A DNA stretch of 64,000 nucleotides from an uncultured Bacilli bacterium (GTDB lineage Bacteria > Bacillota_I > Bacilli_A > RFN20 > CAG-826). Made by a program: the position numbers and the translations under genes. The stretch covers positions 434,001-498,000 of the forward strand of contig CAKPBC010000001.1 of the NCBI GenBank assembly GCA_934140155.1, read 5' to 3'. The notes beneath the pieces are model-generated. The model worked only from the letters and a program-made list of their open reading frames with translations, did not search any database and had not been told where the DNA came from. Shown in pieces: positions 37,395-47,024 of the stretch (position 1 is the stretch's first letter; every line of letters begins with the position of its first letter).

Positions 37395-37589
37395 TGAGTA
37401 CTTTAAATATAAAATCAACTATAAAGATAAATAATATCAATTTATAACAAATTTATTAATAAAACATGTGTGCAATAATGTCCATTAAGATCTTATTTAG
37501 CTTTGATGATATACCAATAATCGATTCTAAAATTTTTTAAGAAGTATTTAAATCGAAACTATTAACAATAAAAACTTAAAAAATTTTAG

Positions 37590-37712
37590 AGAAATTTTGT
37601 TGTAAAAGTAAATGACCAAGTAAATGACGTAGTAAAAGTGAATTGTATATTATTGCTTTTGCTAGCATTAAAATATATAATTTATCTTGCTAAAGGAAGC
37701 GATGAAAGATGA
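37590..37712 (+). pseudogene. Possible decayed C-terminal fragment with NDQVND repeats
   Basis: The frame reads KVNDQVNDVVKVN and then a hydrophobic stretch, and stops at 37710-37712, overlapping the ktrB start. NDQV-type repeats are typical of linkers before the C-terminal winged helix of AlbA_2-type proteins. There is no start codon and no domain, so this is only a suggestion. Confidence 0.3.
37653..37681 (+). promoter_or_regulatory. ktrBA promoter (TTGCTT-17-TATAAT)
   Basis: -35 TTGCTT (37653-37658), a 17-bp spacer, -10 TATAAT (37676-37681), then AAAGGAAG and ATG at 37709. No c-di-AMP riboswitch is present. Confidence 0.72.
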
Positions 37713-39055
37713 AAAAAAGTGCTATAAAACCACAATTTCTAATCATATTATCTTTTTTATGTGTGATTTTAATAGGCACAATTCTTTTAATGTTACCTTT
37801 TGCAACGATTAATCATAGTGGTTTAGGATTTGTTGATGCTTTATTTGTAGCAACATCCGCGACATGTGTAACTGGCCTTTCCACTATTCATGTTGGTACG
37901 ACATTATCTTTATTTGGACGAATAGTATTAGCGGTATTAATTGAAATAGGTGGATTATCTTTCTTAACTTTAATTTCATTTGTTTTTGCTTTAATTGGTG
38001 GAAAAGAAAATATTTCACAAATGAATTTAATGAAAGAAGCGTTAAATCAAGAAAGTTTTAAAGGATTATATGCTTTAGTAAAAAAGATTGTTGTTATTGC
38101 ATTTTCCATTCAATTAGTGGGAGCGTTATCTTATTTTTTGATATTTTTATGTAAATATCATTTTTCAGTTGGCACATCATTAGAATATGGATTATTTCAT
38201 GCTGTATCAGCATTTAATAATGCCGGATTTGATATATTAACTGACCCATCAGTTACTTCATTAATGGCATATAAAGATGATATTGGTATCAACTTAACAA
38301 CCATGATTTTAATTGTATTAGGTGGAATTGGATTTATTGTTTTAACGGATATATTAAAAAAGAAAAAATGGCGAAAATTTGAATTACATACTAAAGTTGT
38401 ACTTGTTATGACCGCTAGTTTGATATTTGGCGGAGCAATATTATTTAAGTTATTTTATACTTTAAATGATGAACCAATCACTTGGCTACAAGCGTTCTTT
38501 CAAAGTATTACAGCTAGAACAGCCGGATTCTTAACTCTTGATGCTTCAACGCTACCTTCTAATAGTGGTGCTTATATCGTAATGCTTATTTTGATGTTTG
38601 TTGGTGCTTCACCTTGTTCTACTGGTGGAGGATTTAAAACAACATCATTATTTGTTTTATTAGTAACAGTTATTTCATTTATTAAGGGTACATCAATTCA
38701 TGCGTTTAAAAGAAAAATACCAAATACTATTATTTCTAAAGTATTGATATTATTTGTTAGTGAGTTGCTTTATATTTTTATCATAGTAGCCGCAATTGGC
38801 GTAATAGAAAATGGCGTTAAATCAGGAATAACTTTAGACGCAATTACGCTTGAAACTGTATCAGCATTTGCCACTGTGGGATTATCAACTGGTATTACTA
38901 GTAGTTTACATGTAGCAAGCAAAATACTAATTATTATAACTATGTATATTGGTAGATTAGGACCATTGACATTGCTTTCTTTCTGGAATAATAGAAAAGA
39001 AGCAATTATAGAAAAGAATATTAAATTTGTTGAAGGAAATATTACAGTAGGATAG
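37709..39055 (+). CDS. ktrB: Potassium uptake channel subunit KtrB
   Basis: A 448-residue membrane protein of the Trk/Ktr/HKT superfamily with the repeated M1-P-M2 layout. The four selectivity-filter segments can be read: ATCVTGLST, HAVSAFNNAGFDI, TARTAGF and FATVGLSTG. The GGxGF-like LGGIGFIVLT and GASPCSTGGGFKTT gate loop are also present. KtrB forms the K+ channel in the membrane and is gated by the KtrA ring. AAAGGAAG sets the start. ktrA begins 9 bases after the stop. Confidence 0.95.
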   Translation: MKKSAIKPQFLIILSFLCVILIGTILLMLPFATINHSGLGFVDALFVATSATCVTGLSTIHVGTTLSLFGRIVLAVLIEIGGLSFLTLISFVFALIGGKENISQMNLMKEALNQESFKGLYALVKKIVVIAFSIQLVGALSYFLIFLCKYHFSVGTSLEYGLFHAVSAFNNAGFDILTDPSVTSLMAYKDDIGINLTTMILIVLGGIGFIVLTDILKKKKWRKFELHTKVVLVMTASLIFGGAILFKLFYTLNDEPITWLQAFFQSITARTAGFLTLDASTLPSNSGAYIVMLILMFVGASPCSTGGGFKTTSLFVLLVTVISFIKGTSIHAFKRKIPNTIISKVLILFVSELLYIFIIVAAIGVIENGVKSGITLDAITLETVSAFATVGLSTGITSSLHVASKILIIITMYIGRLGPLTLLSFWNNRKEAIIEKNIKFVEGNITVG

Positions 39056-39064
39056 GTGATAAAT

Positions 39065-39721
39065 ATGAAAAAGAGTTTTATTGTTATTGGATTAGGAAGA
39101 TTTGGTTTATCGGTTGTAAATCAACTAGCAAAGCAAACTAATCAGCTAATTGCAGTTGATGTTGATGAAAAAAGAGTTGATTTAATTAAAGGAGAAGTAG
39201 AACAATGTTTTTGTTGTGATTGCACAAATAAAAATGTTTTAGAAGAATTGAATGTCTCTAAAATTGATCATGCCATTGTAGCAATCGGCAATAACTTAGA
39301 AGCCACTATATTAACAACAATGAATTTAAAAGAATTGGGTGTTAAAAAAGTTACTGTAAGAATTGACGAAACAAAATATGAAAATCTTTTAAAGCGTATT
39401 GGCGCAGATGTGGTTATTGTTCCAGAAGAAGATGCTGGTATTGAATTAGCCAAAAAAGTAGTATCAGATTCTATTCTTGATTATTATCAAGTTGATAAAG
39501 AATATGGAGTAGTGCAAATAGCAATTCCTAATAATTTTAAAGAACAATCTTTAATTGAATTGGATGTTCGTAATAAATTTGATGTTAATATTGTTGGCGT
39601 TATTCGTAGCAAATCTTTCTTTATTCCTAAAGGCCAAGATAAAGTTCTACCAAATGATGTCATTATGGTTGTTGGTAAATCTAATAAAATCATTAAATTT
39701 GATAATTATATAAATAAATAA
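39065..39721 (+). CDS. ktrA: Potassium uptake regulatory subunit KtrA (RCK)
   Basis: A 218-residue cytoplasmic gating subunit. The N-terminal RCK (Rossmann) domain has GLGRFG and the acidic strand end AVDVDE, which bind ATP/ADP or NAD. The C-terminal TrkA_C domain covers about 135-215 (EQSLIELDVRNKFDVNIVGV). In Bacilli this C-domain is a target of c-di-AMP, which shuts uptake. The start at 39065 follows AGGTGAT; the GTG at 39056 would overlap it. It forms an octameric ring under KtrB. Confidence 0.95.
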   Translation: MKKSFIVIGLGRFGLSVVNQLAKQTNQLIAVDVDEKRVDLIKGEVEQCFCCDCTNKNVLEELNVSKIDHAIVAIGNNLEATILTTMNLKELGVKKVTVRIDETKYENLLKRIGADVVIVPEEDAGIELAKKVVSDSILDYYQVDKEYGVVQIAIPNNFKEQSLIELDVRNKFDVNIVGVIRSKSFFIPKGQDKVLPNDVIMVVGKSNKIIKFDNYINK

Positions 39722-39850
39722 TATAAGTCTTACTTTCAATAAAATGCTGAAGTTACAAAAGTTCTATTTGATATTAGATTATCATCCTTTTTCCTTTGTA
39801 ATAATTCACTATTTGTTTTAAAATAGTGTTGATACGAGAGGGTGTAATTT

Positions 39851-40909
39851 ATGAAAATAATACATGCTGCAGATTTACATTTATCTTCTTCATTTGTGGG
39901 ATTTCCCCAAGATTTAAAAAAGCAAAGAAATATTGAATTATCAAATAATTTTCGTTTATTAATTGGATATGCTCGACAAACTAATATTAAACACATAATA
40001 CTTGCGGGTGATGTTTTTGATAACAATCGTCCAACGATTGCTATAAAAACTTTCTTTTATAATGAAATAGAAAAAAATAGTGATATAACTTTTTATTATT
40101 TAAAAGGAAATCATGATATTGAAAATTCTTTAACAAGAACAGATTTAAGTAATTTAAAAACATTTACCAATATTTGGACGACTTATAATGTTGATAATGT
40201 TACTATTACTGGTGTTGAGTTAAACGCGGATAATGAAAGCCTTGTTTATAATTCACTTTCTCTTAATAAAGATAAATATAATATTGTTACAATGCACGGA
40301 CAACTAGGCGGAATAAGTAATGGAAAAGAATGTTCAATTAATCTAGATAGATTAAAAGGCTTAAATATTGATTACTTAGCGTTAGGCCATGTGCATTCTT
40401 TAAAAACTGGTAAATTAGATGAACGAGGATTTTATGCTTATCCTGGTTGCTTAGAAGGACGTGGATTTGATGAAACTGGTGAAAAAGGATTTATTGAAAT
40501 AGATACGGATACTAAAAAAGTTCGTTTTATTCCATTAAATCAAAGACAAGTAAGAGTTTATGAGATATTTATCAAAAATAATGATACTGAAAGTATGGCA
40601 TTAGATGAAATTATTAATAAGATAGACGCTAGTAATAATGACACTATTCGTATTATTTTAAAAGGCGAAGTGACATTTGAAATAGATGATTTAATTAAAA
40701 GATTAAAAGACTTATTAAATGGAAAATATGCTTATTTTGAGATAAAAAATCAACTAAAAAAGACTTATAAGTTAGAAGATTACATTAATAATGTTTCGCT
40801 TAAGAGTGAATTTATTAAAAATGTAATGGATTCTCGTTTAACAAATGAAGAAAAAAACGAAATTATTGCTATTGGATTAATGGCTATAAATGGCGAGGAG
40901 GTAGAATAA
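39851..40909 (+). CDS. yhaO: SbcD/Mre11-like metallophosphoesterase YhaO
   Basis: A 352-residue DNA-repair exonuclease subunit. The calcineurin-like phosphoesterase motifs are in order: HAADLHL, AGDVFDNN, KGNHDIE, TMHGQ and LGHVHS, which hold two metal ions. About 260-352 is the cap/dimer region. It acts with the ATPase encoded 1 base downstream as a Mre11/Rad50-type pair, YhaO/YhaN in Bacillus, which handles DNA ends. GAGGG precedes the ATG. A hairpin (CACTATTT/AAATAGTG, 39807-39828) lies in the upstream region. Confidence 0.9.
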   Translation: MKIIHAADLHLSSSFVGFPQDLKKQRNIELSNNFRLLIGYARQTNIKHIILAGDVFDNNRPTIAIKTFFYNEIEKNSDITFYYLKGNHDIENSLTRTDLSNLKTFTNIWTTYNVDNVTITGVELNADNESLVYNSLSLNKDKYNIVTMHGQLGGISNGKECSINLDRLKGLNIDYLALGHVHSLKTGKLDERGFYAYPGCLEGRGFDETGEKGFIEIDTDTKKVRFIPLNQRQVRVYEIFIKNNDTESMALDEIINKIDASNNDTIRIILKGEVTFEIDDLIKRLKDLLNGKYAYFEIKNQLKKTYKLEDYINNVSLKSEFIKNVMDSRLTNEEKNEIIAIGLMAINGEEVE

Positions 40910-40910
40910 T

Positions 40911-43715
40911 ATGCGTTTAATCTCCTTATATATTAAACAATTTGGTTGTTTGGCAAATTGTAAGATGACATTTGATAAAAATTTAACTATTAAATTTGCG
41001 GATAATGGTAAAGGCAAATCTACACTTGCGGCATTTATTAAAGCAATGTTTTATGGATTAGAAAACGCCACAAAAAAAGATAAGTTTGTGGATAGAAAGC
41101 ATTATGCTCCACTTAATGGTGATTCTTTTGGTGGAAGTATTATTTTTGAATGCAAAGGTCAAACTTATCGTATTGAAAGGTTTTTTGATAATAAATCCTC
41201 AAGTAAAGATATTACTTGTTTATATGATCAAAACAATCATCGAATGTATTTAAAAGAAGAATATGGTGACTATTTCTTTGGTATCGATAAAGAAAGTTAT
41301 GAACGTACAGCATTTATTGGTAGTGAGGATTTATTAACTAAATCAACATTATCAATTAATAAAAAATTAAATAATTTAGTATCTAATGTTGAAGATGATT
41401 ATGACTTTGATGCAATTGTTGAAAAGTTAGATGAAGGAATAAAAAAATATTATTATCCTCAAGCAAAAGTTAATAAAGGCGAATACGAAAAATGCCAAGA
41501 TAAAATAGATGAATTAAAAGAAAAAATTGCCCAATTAACCGCTATTGAAGCAACAATGGAGCAAAACTATGAGAAGTTAAGTGATTATGATAAATCTATC
41601 GATAAACTAAAATCTGATATCTTAGTAGCGCAAAAAGAAGATATCACGAGAAAAGATTGGGAACATTATGATTCTTTAATAGAAGAAGCAAATAATTTAA
41701 AGGGTGACTTACAAAAAGAATTAGATAAATATCAAAGTGGATTACCAACTAAAGAAGAATTAAAATTGTTAGAAGATAATTTGGATATTTATAATGCCAC
41801 TAGTAATCGTCTAGAAAGTATTTCATATAGTAGCGAAGATAAAATTCGTCATAATACATTAAAAAGTAAATATCAAATCATTCCTAGTGTAGAAGATATT
41901 AATTATCTAGAAAAGAACAAACAAAAAGAGCAAGAATTAAAAATAAAATTAAATTCTTTAACTTTTAGTAACGAAAAAGAAACTAAACTTAATATCTTAA
42001 AAGAAAAATTTGATAACAATGTAATTAATGATGAAGTTATTTCTAAAATTGATGATCAAGTTAATACATTAGAAAAGCATAGAATTATTAATGAATCCAC
42101 TTCTAATCAATTTTCTAATGATGAGATTAAAAAACTCAAACGAATGTTTGATGATAATTTACCAAGTAAAGAGAAATTATTAGAAATAGAAACTTTATTA
42201 AAAGATTATCAACTTAATAAAGAAAAAGTAGATGGTATTTCTTATCAAAATAAACGTAATACACCAACTATATTAAATGCAACTATATCAATCTTACTTT
42301 TAATAGCAACAATTGTTTTGTTTGTTTTTAAAATGGATATTTACGTTTATATTACTTTAGGGTTAACTATATTATCGTTTATATCATTATTAGTAGTTTT
42401 CATAACTAGTAAAAATAAATTAAATAAAAATGAATGGAAATATAAAGAAAAGAATATCGAAATTGCAAATGTTTTGCGTGAATTTTTTGCTGGTTTTATG
42501 ATATCAGGTGATGAATTTTCCACTAATTTATTAATTTTAAAAAATGATATGGACAAGTTTCAAAAATATTTAGAAATTAAAAATAAAGTAATGGATGATA
42601 AAGAAGTAGAAAATATTAAAGAATCTTTATCTAAAATATTTTCTACATTTAATTATACTGGAGAAGATTATAAAGTGATGTTAGACCAGTTAAAGAATGA
42701 TTATAAAGATTATGTTTCTTTAAATAAAGATTATAAAGAGTTTGAAATCGCCAGTAAAAATATTTCTTTTGAATTAGAACAAAATGAAAAAGATATCAAA
42801 AATGTATTACAGAAATATGATATTTATATTAATGATATTGGTGAACTAAATAACACTCTTTTAGAAATAAATGATTTAAGAAAACTAAATGATAGTTTTC
42901 TTGCGTTAGTAACTAAAAACAAAGAAGATAAAGAAAAATGCGATAAATCTAAAGCATATATTGATGATTTTAAATCCAAATATCAAGTGACTATAGATGT
43001 TAAAAATTATATTAATGACGCTCGTAATTCAATTACTATCATTGAATCTTTAAAAGATAATATTAAAGATAAAGAACAAAAAATAGAAAAGTTTAAAAAT
43101 GATAATAATTTATCTTTGCGTCCGGATAGTAACACAAAAAGTGTTGATGAACTAAATGAATTATTATCTAAAACGATAGCGGAACGCGATTCATTAGAAG
43201 CACTTATTAGTGATAATGAAGATAAATTAATGTATTTAAGTGAATATGAAGACGATCTTAAAACTTATCAAGAAGAAAAACAAAAAGCTAAGGAGCGAGC
43301 GAATTTAATAAAAAAAGCAAAAAACTATATGGAATCCGCAGATGAAAATCTTAAAAATAAGTTTATAATGCCAATTCAAGATAAATACATTGATTATGCT
43401 AGACAAATTAATCCCCACTTAGCGGATAATATAAGCATGAACTATGATTTTGAAATAAATTTTGATATTAATGGTAAATATAAAAACTATTTACAATTAT
43501 CTTTAGGAGAAAAAGCTTGTTTGGGTTTATGTTTAAGATTTGCAATTATTGATAATATTTATAAAGATGATAAACCAATTATTATTCTTGATGATCCATT
43601 TGTTAATTTAGATGAAGATAACTTACAAAAAGCTAAAGATGTTTTGGTTAAATTATCTAGTAATACACAAGTGTTATATTTATGTTGTCATAAATCTAGA
43701 ATGATTGAAAAATAA
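40911..43715 (+). CDS. yhaN: SbcC/Rad50-like ATPase YhaN with central membrane helices
   Basis: A 934-residue ABC-type SMC-like ATPase. Walker A (NGKGKST) is near residue 30, long coiled coils at about 170-440 and 530-830, and at the C-terminus the ABC signature LGEKACLG and Walker B IIILDDPFVNLDE. Between the coils (about 450-500) are two hydrophobic helices, as in YhaN of Bacillus, so the complex may be membrane bound, unlike SbcC. There is no zinc hook. It follows yhaO by one base. Confidence 0.9.
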   Translation: MRLISLYIKQFGCLANCKMTFDKNLTIKFADNGKGKSTLAAFIKAMFYGLENATKKDKFVDRKHYAPLNGDSFGGSIIFECKGQTYRIERFFDNKSSSKDITCLYDQNNHRMYLKEEYGDYFFGIDKESYERTAFIGSEDLLTKSTLSINKKLNNLVSNVEDDYDFDAIVEKLDEGIKKYYYPQAKVNKGEYEKCQDKIDELKEKIAQLTAIEATMEQNYEKLSDYDKSIDKLKSDILVAQKEDITRKDWEHYDSLIEEANNLKGDLQKELDKYQSGLPTKEELKLLEDNLDIYNATSNRLESISYSSEDKIRHNTLKSKYQIIPSVEDINYLEKNKQKEQELKIKLNSLTFSNEKETKLNILKEKFDNNVINDEVISKIDDQVNTLEKHRIINESTSNQFSNDEIKKLKRMFDDNLPSKEKLLEIETLLKDYQLNKEKVDGISYQNKRNTPTILNATISILLLIATIVLFVFKMDIYVYITLGLTILSFISLLVVFITSKNKLNKNEWKYKEKNIEIANVLREFFAGFMISGDEFSTNLLILKNDMDKFQKYLEIKNKVMDDKEVENIKESLSKIFSTFNYTGEDYKVMLDQLKNDYKDYVSLNKDYKEFEIASKNISFELEQNEKDIKNVLQKYDIYINDIGELNNTLLEINDLRKLNDSFLALVTKNKEDKEKCDKSKAYIDDFKSKYQVTIDVKNYINDARNSITIIESLKDNIKDKEQKIEKFKNDNNLSLRPDSNTKSVDELNELLSKTIAERDSLEALISDNEDKLMYLSEYEDDLKTYQEEKQKAKERANLIKKAKNYMESADENLKNKFIMPIQDKYIDYARQINPHLADNISMNYDFEINFDINGKYKNYLQLSLGEKACLGLCLRFAIIDNIYKDDKPIIILDDPFVNLDEDNLQKAKDVLVKLSSNTQVLYLCCHKSRMIEK

Positions 43716-43733
43716 TCAGACTAGGTATTCAGT

Positions 43734-43792
43734 TTATCTTATCAAAAAATTGACATATGATAAGATAAGTGAGTAGATAAATGATAAGATAA
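43734..43792. promoter_or_regulatory. Inverted and direct GATAAGATAA boxes with TTGACA
   Basis: TTATCTTATC (43734-43743) faces GATAAGATAA (43759-43768), and a third copy in direct orientation is at 43783-43792. TTGACA (43750-43755) lies between the first two and a possible -10 TAGATA is 18 bp on. It resembles an operator array in front of the short ORF at 43814. Confidence 0.5.
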
Positions 43793-43813
43793 AATGAAAG
43801 TGAGAAAATAGTT

Positions 43814-43930
43814 ATGATTAAAGAAATCTCAAGCCACTATTTATCAATCTTTAGACAAACTGATGAAATTAAATATAGTAAAAAGAGTGGGGGGGCAAGG
43901 GAGACTGGCTATTGGGATATTTTAAATTAA
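43814..43930 (+). CDS. Very short ORF, possibly a truncated gene
   Basis: 38 residues (MIKEISSHYLSIFRQTDEIK...GYWDILN) behind the GATAAG boxes with GAAAGTGAG upstream. It contains a G7 run (43882 onward) unusual for this AT-rich DNA, encoding Gly-Gly. It does not match a family I know and may be the 5' stub of a lost gene. Confidence 0.3.
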   Translation: MIKEISSHYLSIFRQTDEIKYSKKSGGARETGYWDILN

Positions 43931-43948
43931 ATTTAGTGTAATATGCAG

Positions 43949-44010
43949 ATTAAACTGCTAGTTGATAAAAATTAAACTGATAGATGAGTAATTAAACTAA
44001 TTTGATATTT
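43949..44010. repeat. Degenerate direct repeats starting ATTAAACT
   Basis: ATTAAACT begins at 43949, 43971 and 43991 (spacings 22 and 20). The second unit also carries GATAGATGAGTA. The TGAG(C/T)AAT part resembles the 23-bp repeats at 10633. Confidence 0.5.
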
Positions 44011-44058
44011 AAATTTATAAAATCTTTCTTTTATAATTGATGTATGGAGGATATAAAT

Positions 44059-44538
44059 ATGGAAACATTAGGAACTAGACTCGTAGAATTAAGAAAAAAA
44101 TATAATTTTACACAAGCTGATATTGGAGAAAAATTAAATGTATCAGTTCAAGCAGTTAGCAAATGGGAAAATGATTTATCTTTACCAGATTATGATTATC
44201 TAATTAAACTAGCGGATTTGTTTAATACATCTATAGATGAATTATTAGGAAGAAAAAAAGAAATTGTTAGACAAGAAGAAAACAAAGATAAAAATAAATT
44301 ATTATTTAAAATTTCTATCAAAAGCGCAGACGGAGATGAAATAAATATTAATCTACCATTATCAGTTATAAAAGTATTAGTGGAAAATAATTCAAATACT
44401 AATATCATATCTGGAAATGAGTCGCTTAAAAATATTGATTTTGCTTCTTTGCTCTCTTTAGCAGAGCAAGGTGTAATTGGTGAAATTGTTAATATAAAAA
44501 GCGCAGATGGCGACATAATAAAAATCGTGGTGGAATAG
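44059..44538 (+). CDS. XRE-family regulator with SHOCT-like/LiaX-type C-domain
   Basis: A 159-residue regulator. The N-terminal XRE helix-turn-helix is at about 1-62 (LRKKYNFTQADIGEKLNVS then AVSKWE). The C-terminal half has two matching strands, IKSADGDEININLPLSVIK and IKSADGDIIKIVVE, as in YvlB/LiaX-like envelope-stress proteins. GGAGG overlaps an upstream ATG at 44044, so the ATG at 44059 is the real start. The next gene begins 1 base after the stop, which suggests a coupled pair. Sensing of an envelope signal is inferred. Confidence 0.82.
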   Translation: METLGTRLVELRKKYNFTQADIGEKLNVSVQAVSKWENDLSLPDYDYLIKLADLFNTSIDELLGRKKEIVRQEENKDKNKLLFKISIKSADGDEININLPLSVIKVLVENNSNTNIISGNESLKNIDFASLLSLAEQGVIGEIVNIKSADGDIIKIVVE

Positions 44539-44539
44539 T

Positions 44540-44770
44540 GTGAAAGTTGTTTTAAAAAATGAAAAACATCGGATAGTGTTGTATTTTCCATTATGGATTA
44601 TAAAAACAAAAGTATTCACGAAAATATTGAATGATAACAATATTAGCTTCAAATCCACATTAAATAATAAATTGCTCTATAAAGTATTAAAAAAATATAT
44701 AAGAATAAATGGACATTTTACACTTTTAAGCATTCATTCTGATACAAAAAATGTTAAAATAATAATGTAA
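44540..44770 (+). CDS. Small basic partner protein of the XRE regulator
   Basis: 76 residues, basic, starting with GTG directly after the regulator stop, so probably translated by reinitiation. The pattern VLYFPLWIIKTKVFTKIL is half hydrophobic, like small proteins that often follow SHOCT-like regulators in gut Bacillota. No known domain. It is real if the coupling is real; function unknown. Confidence 0.6.
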   Translation: MKVVLKNEKHRIVLYFPLWIIKTKVFTKILNDNNISFKSTLNNKLLYKVLKKYIRINGHFTLLSIHSDTKNVKIIM

Positions 44771-44819
44771 GTAAAAAAAGAGTTTAAACAATTATTTTAT
44801 AAATGTTAGTGGTTTACAA

Positions 44820-44857
44820 ATTGCAATATTATGAAAAAATTAACGCAATGTAATTGC
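44820..44857. promoter_or_regulatory. ATTGCAAT box and GCAAT-GTA-ATTGC dyad upstream of GH2
   Basis: ATTGCAAT (44820-44827) and the dyad GCAATGTAATTGC (44845-44857) precede TATAAT (44872-44877), which lacks a good -35. This may be a regulator site. Related boxes lie at 47025 and 55458-55641. Confidence 0.4.
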
Positions 44858-44903
44858 TACCATAAATAAATTATAATTATACTTATAGAAATGAGCGATG
44901 ATT

Positions 44904-46823
44904 ATGAAAATTATTAAAAACATTAACAAAAGTTGGAAATTTGAAGACCAAAATAAAGTTACACATGATATCGATTTACCACATACTTGGAATGGTATTG
45001 ATGGCCAAGATGGCGGAGCGGATTATTATCGTGGTACTTTAAAATACACGACTATTTTTGATTTAAACGAAGATGTTAATACCCATGATATTTATCTAGA
45101 ATTTAAAGCTGTTAACGCAAGCGCAACTGTTTATCTTAATGATAAGCTTGTTGGCAAACATGATGGTGGTTATTCAGCATTTAGATTTGATATTACTAAA
45201 TTTGTAAAACCTCATAATGAATTAGTGGTTTTAGTTGATAATAGTGAAAATGATAGAGTATATCCTCAAAAAGCTGACTTTACTTTCTATGGTGGAATTT
45301 ATCGTGATGTTAATCTTCTTATCTTAGATAAGGATCATTTCGATTACGATTATTTTGGTGCTTTACCAATTAAAATTGATCCAGTTGTTTTAAATAACGA
45401 AGGCAAAGTAGTTGTAGAAGCATTCACAAAATCTAATAAAGATATCGTAATTGAAATTTATGATGCAGAAAATAATTTAATTAAAACTGCTAAAAATAAA
45501 GAAGAAATTATTATTAATAATCCTCATTTATGGAATGGTAAAAAAGATCCATATTTATATGTTGCTAAAGCAAAATTAATAGATAACGATAAAATAATAG
45601 ATGAAGTATCACACCAATTTGGCTTTAGAACATTTACATATGATTCTAAAAAAGGATTTTTCTTAAATGGTGTATCTTATCCATTGCGTGGCGTTTCTAG
45701 ACACCAAGACCGCTTATTAAAAGGAAATGCTATATCAAAAGAGGATCAAGAAGAAGATATGAATCTTATCCTTGATATTGGCGCAAATACGGTACGTTTA
45801 GCGCATTATCAACATGATGATTATTTCCTTGATTTATGCGATAAATATGGTCTTGTTGTTTGGGCAGAAGTGCCATATATTTCTAAACATATGCCTAATG
45901 CTAAAGATAATATTGAACAACAATTAAAAGAATTAATTTATCAACAATATAATCACCCATCTATTGCAGTTTGGGGCATTTCTAATGAAATTACAATGTT
46001 TAAAGCCGATAAAAAAGATTTAATCGCAGATCATGTATATTTAAATGATTTAGTACATAAAATTGATCCAAATCGTAAGACAGTTCTTGCTTGCTTTGCA
46101 ATGTGCGGACCAATGAATAAAATTGCTCATATTACCGATGTTGTTTCTTGGAACCTTTATTTAGGCTGGTATGTACCTGGCTTATTCTTAAATGATTTCT
46201 GGATTCATTTATTCCATTTATTATATCCAAAACGTTGTGTAGGATATTCAGAATATGGCGCAGAAGGTATGCCAAACTTACATAGTTCTCATCCGAAAAT
46301 TGGTGATAATAGTGAAGAATATCAAGCGCATTACCATGAATTCTTATTAAAATGTTTTACTAGACATCCATATTTATGGGCAACTCATGTTTGGAATATG
46401 TTTGACTTTGCTAGTGATGGAAGAGATCAAGGCGGAGAACCAGGAAGAAATCACAAAGGCTTAGTTACTATTGATCGTAAGATTAAAAAAGATTCTTTCT
46501 ATTTGTATAAAGCATATTGGTCAGATGAACCATTTGTTCATATTGCTAGTAAAAGATACATCAATCGTACGGATAAAAAAGCGACAATTACCGTATATTC
46601 TAATCAAAAACACCTTACATTCATTCATAATGGAAAAGTAGTTGAAAAAGATGGAGACAAAGTATTTACATTCAAAATTAAATTAGCAAAAGAAAATAAA
46701 ATTGAAGTTAAGAGTGGAAATCTTTATGATGTAGCGTATATCAAAAAAGTCGATAAACCAGATCCATCTTATGTTAATAAAACAGGCAATTCTCATAGTT
46801 GGGAAAAGAAAGATAAAAAATAA
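44904..46823 (+). CDS. GH2 glycoside hydrolase (beta-glucuronidase/beta-galactosidase-like)
   Basis: A 640-residue GH2 enzyme, shorter than the first one and close in layout to UidA-type beta-glucuronidases: sugar-binding domain (1-165), Ig-like domain (165-250) and TIM barrel. The acid/base Glu is in WGISNEITMF near 361 and the nucleophile Glu is in GYSEYGAEG near 449. No signal peptide, so it is cytoplasmic. GAGCG precedes the ATG at 44904; an ATG two codons earlier is also possible. It stands alone with its own terminator beside the GH3 region, suggesting shared substrates. Confidence 0.9.
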   Translation: MKIIKNINKSWKFEDQNKVTHDIDLPHTWNGIDGQDGGADYYRGTLKYTTIFDLNEDVNTHDIYLEFKAVNASATVYLNDKLVGKHDGGYSAFRFDITKFVKPHNELVVLVDNSENDRVYPQKADFTFYGGIYRDVNLLILDKDHFDYDYFGALPIKIDPVVLNNEGKVVVEAFTKSNKDIVIEIYDAENNLIKTAKNKEEIIINNPHLWNGKKDPYLYVAKAKLIDNDKIIDEVSHQFGFRTFTYDSKKGFFLNGVSYPLRGVSRHQDRLLKGNAISKEDQEEDMNLILDIGANTVRLAHYQHDDYFLDLCDKYGLVVWAEVPYISKHMPNAKDNIEQQLKELIYQQYNHPSIAVWGISNEITMFKADKKDLIADHVYLNDLVHKIDPNRKTVLACFAMCGPMNKIAHITDVVSWNLYLGWYVPGLFLNDFWIHLFHLLYPKRCVGYSEYGAEGMPNLHSSHPKIGDNSEEYQAHYHEFLLKCFTRHPYLWATHVWNMFDFASDGRDQGGEPGRNHKGLVTIDRKIKKDSFYLYKAYWSDEPFVHIASKRYINRTDKKATITVYSNQKHLTFIHNGKVVEKDGDKVFTFKIKLAKENKIEVKSGNLYDVAYIKKVDKPDPSYVNKTGNSHSWEKKDKK

Positions 46824-46838
46824 TTTAATTACATAAAT

Positions 46839-46870
46839 AAGTCATAGATTTTGTTTCTATGGCTTTTTTT
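46839..46870 (+). terminator. Terminator of the second GH2 gene
   Basis: AAGTCATAGA pairs with TCTATGGCTT (one G-T) around a short loop, followed by T7. Confidence 0.85.
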
Positions 46871-46876
46871 AGCAAC

Positions 46877-46991
46877 AAAAAAACAGGTAGAAGGAGGATA
46901 AGGTTGGAGTTTGTTTTTTTGGTTCTACCTGTTTTAGTTTTAATAAATGCTTAGGACATTTATTAGTTGGAATGCTTTGATTATTTGCATA
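46877..46991 (-). ncRNA. Candidate small RNA with anti-Shine-Dalgarno loop
   Basis: On the minus strand, a TATAAT (plus 46998-47003) would start a transcript near 46991 that ends in a perfect 13-bp stem (arms 46880-46892 and 46923-46935) and a T7 tail. The 30-nt loop is C/U-rich and contains CCTTATCCTCCTT, which can pair with GGAGG ribosome binding sites. No open frame lies in it. The -35 is poor. It may instead be a bidirectional terminator with a large loop. Confidence 0.45.
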
Positions 46992-47024
46992 CTTTAATTA
47001 TAAAACAATTAATAATAAAATCTA

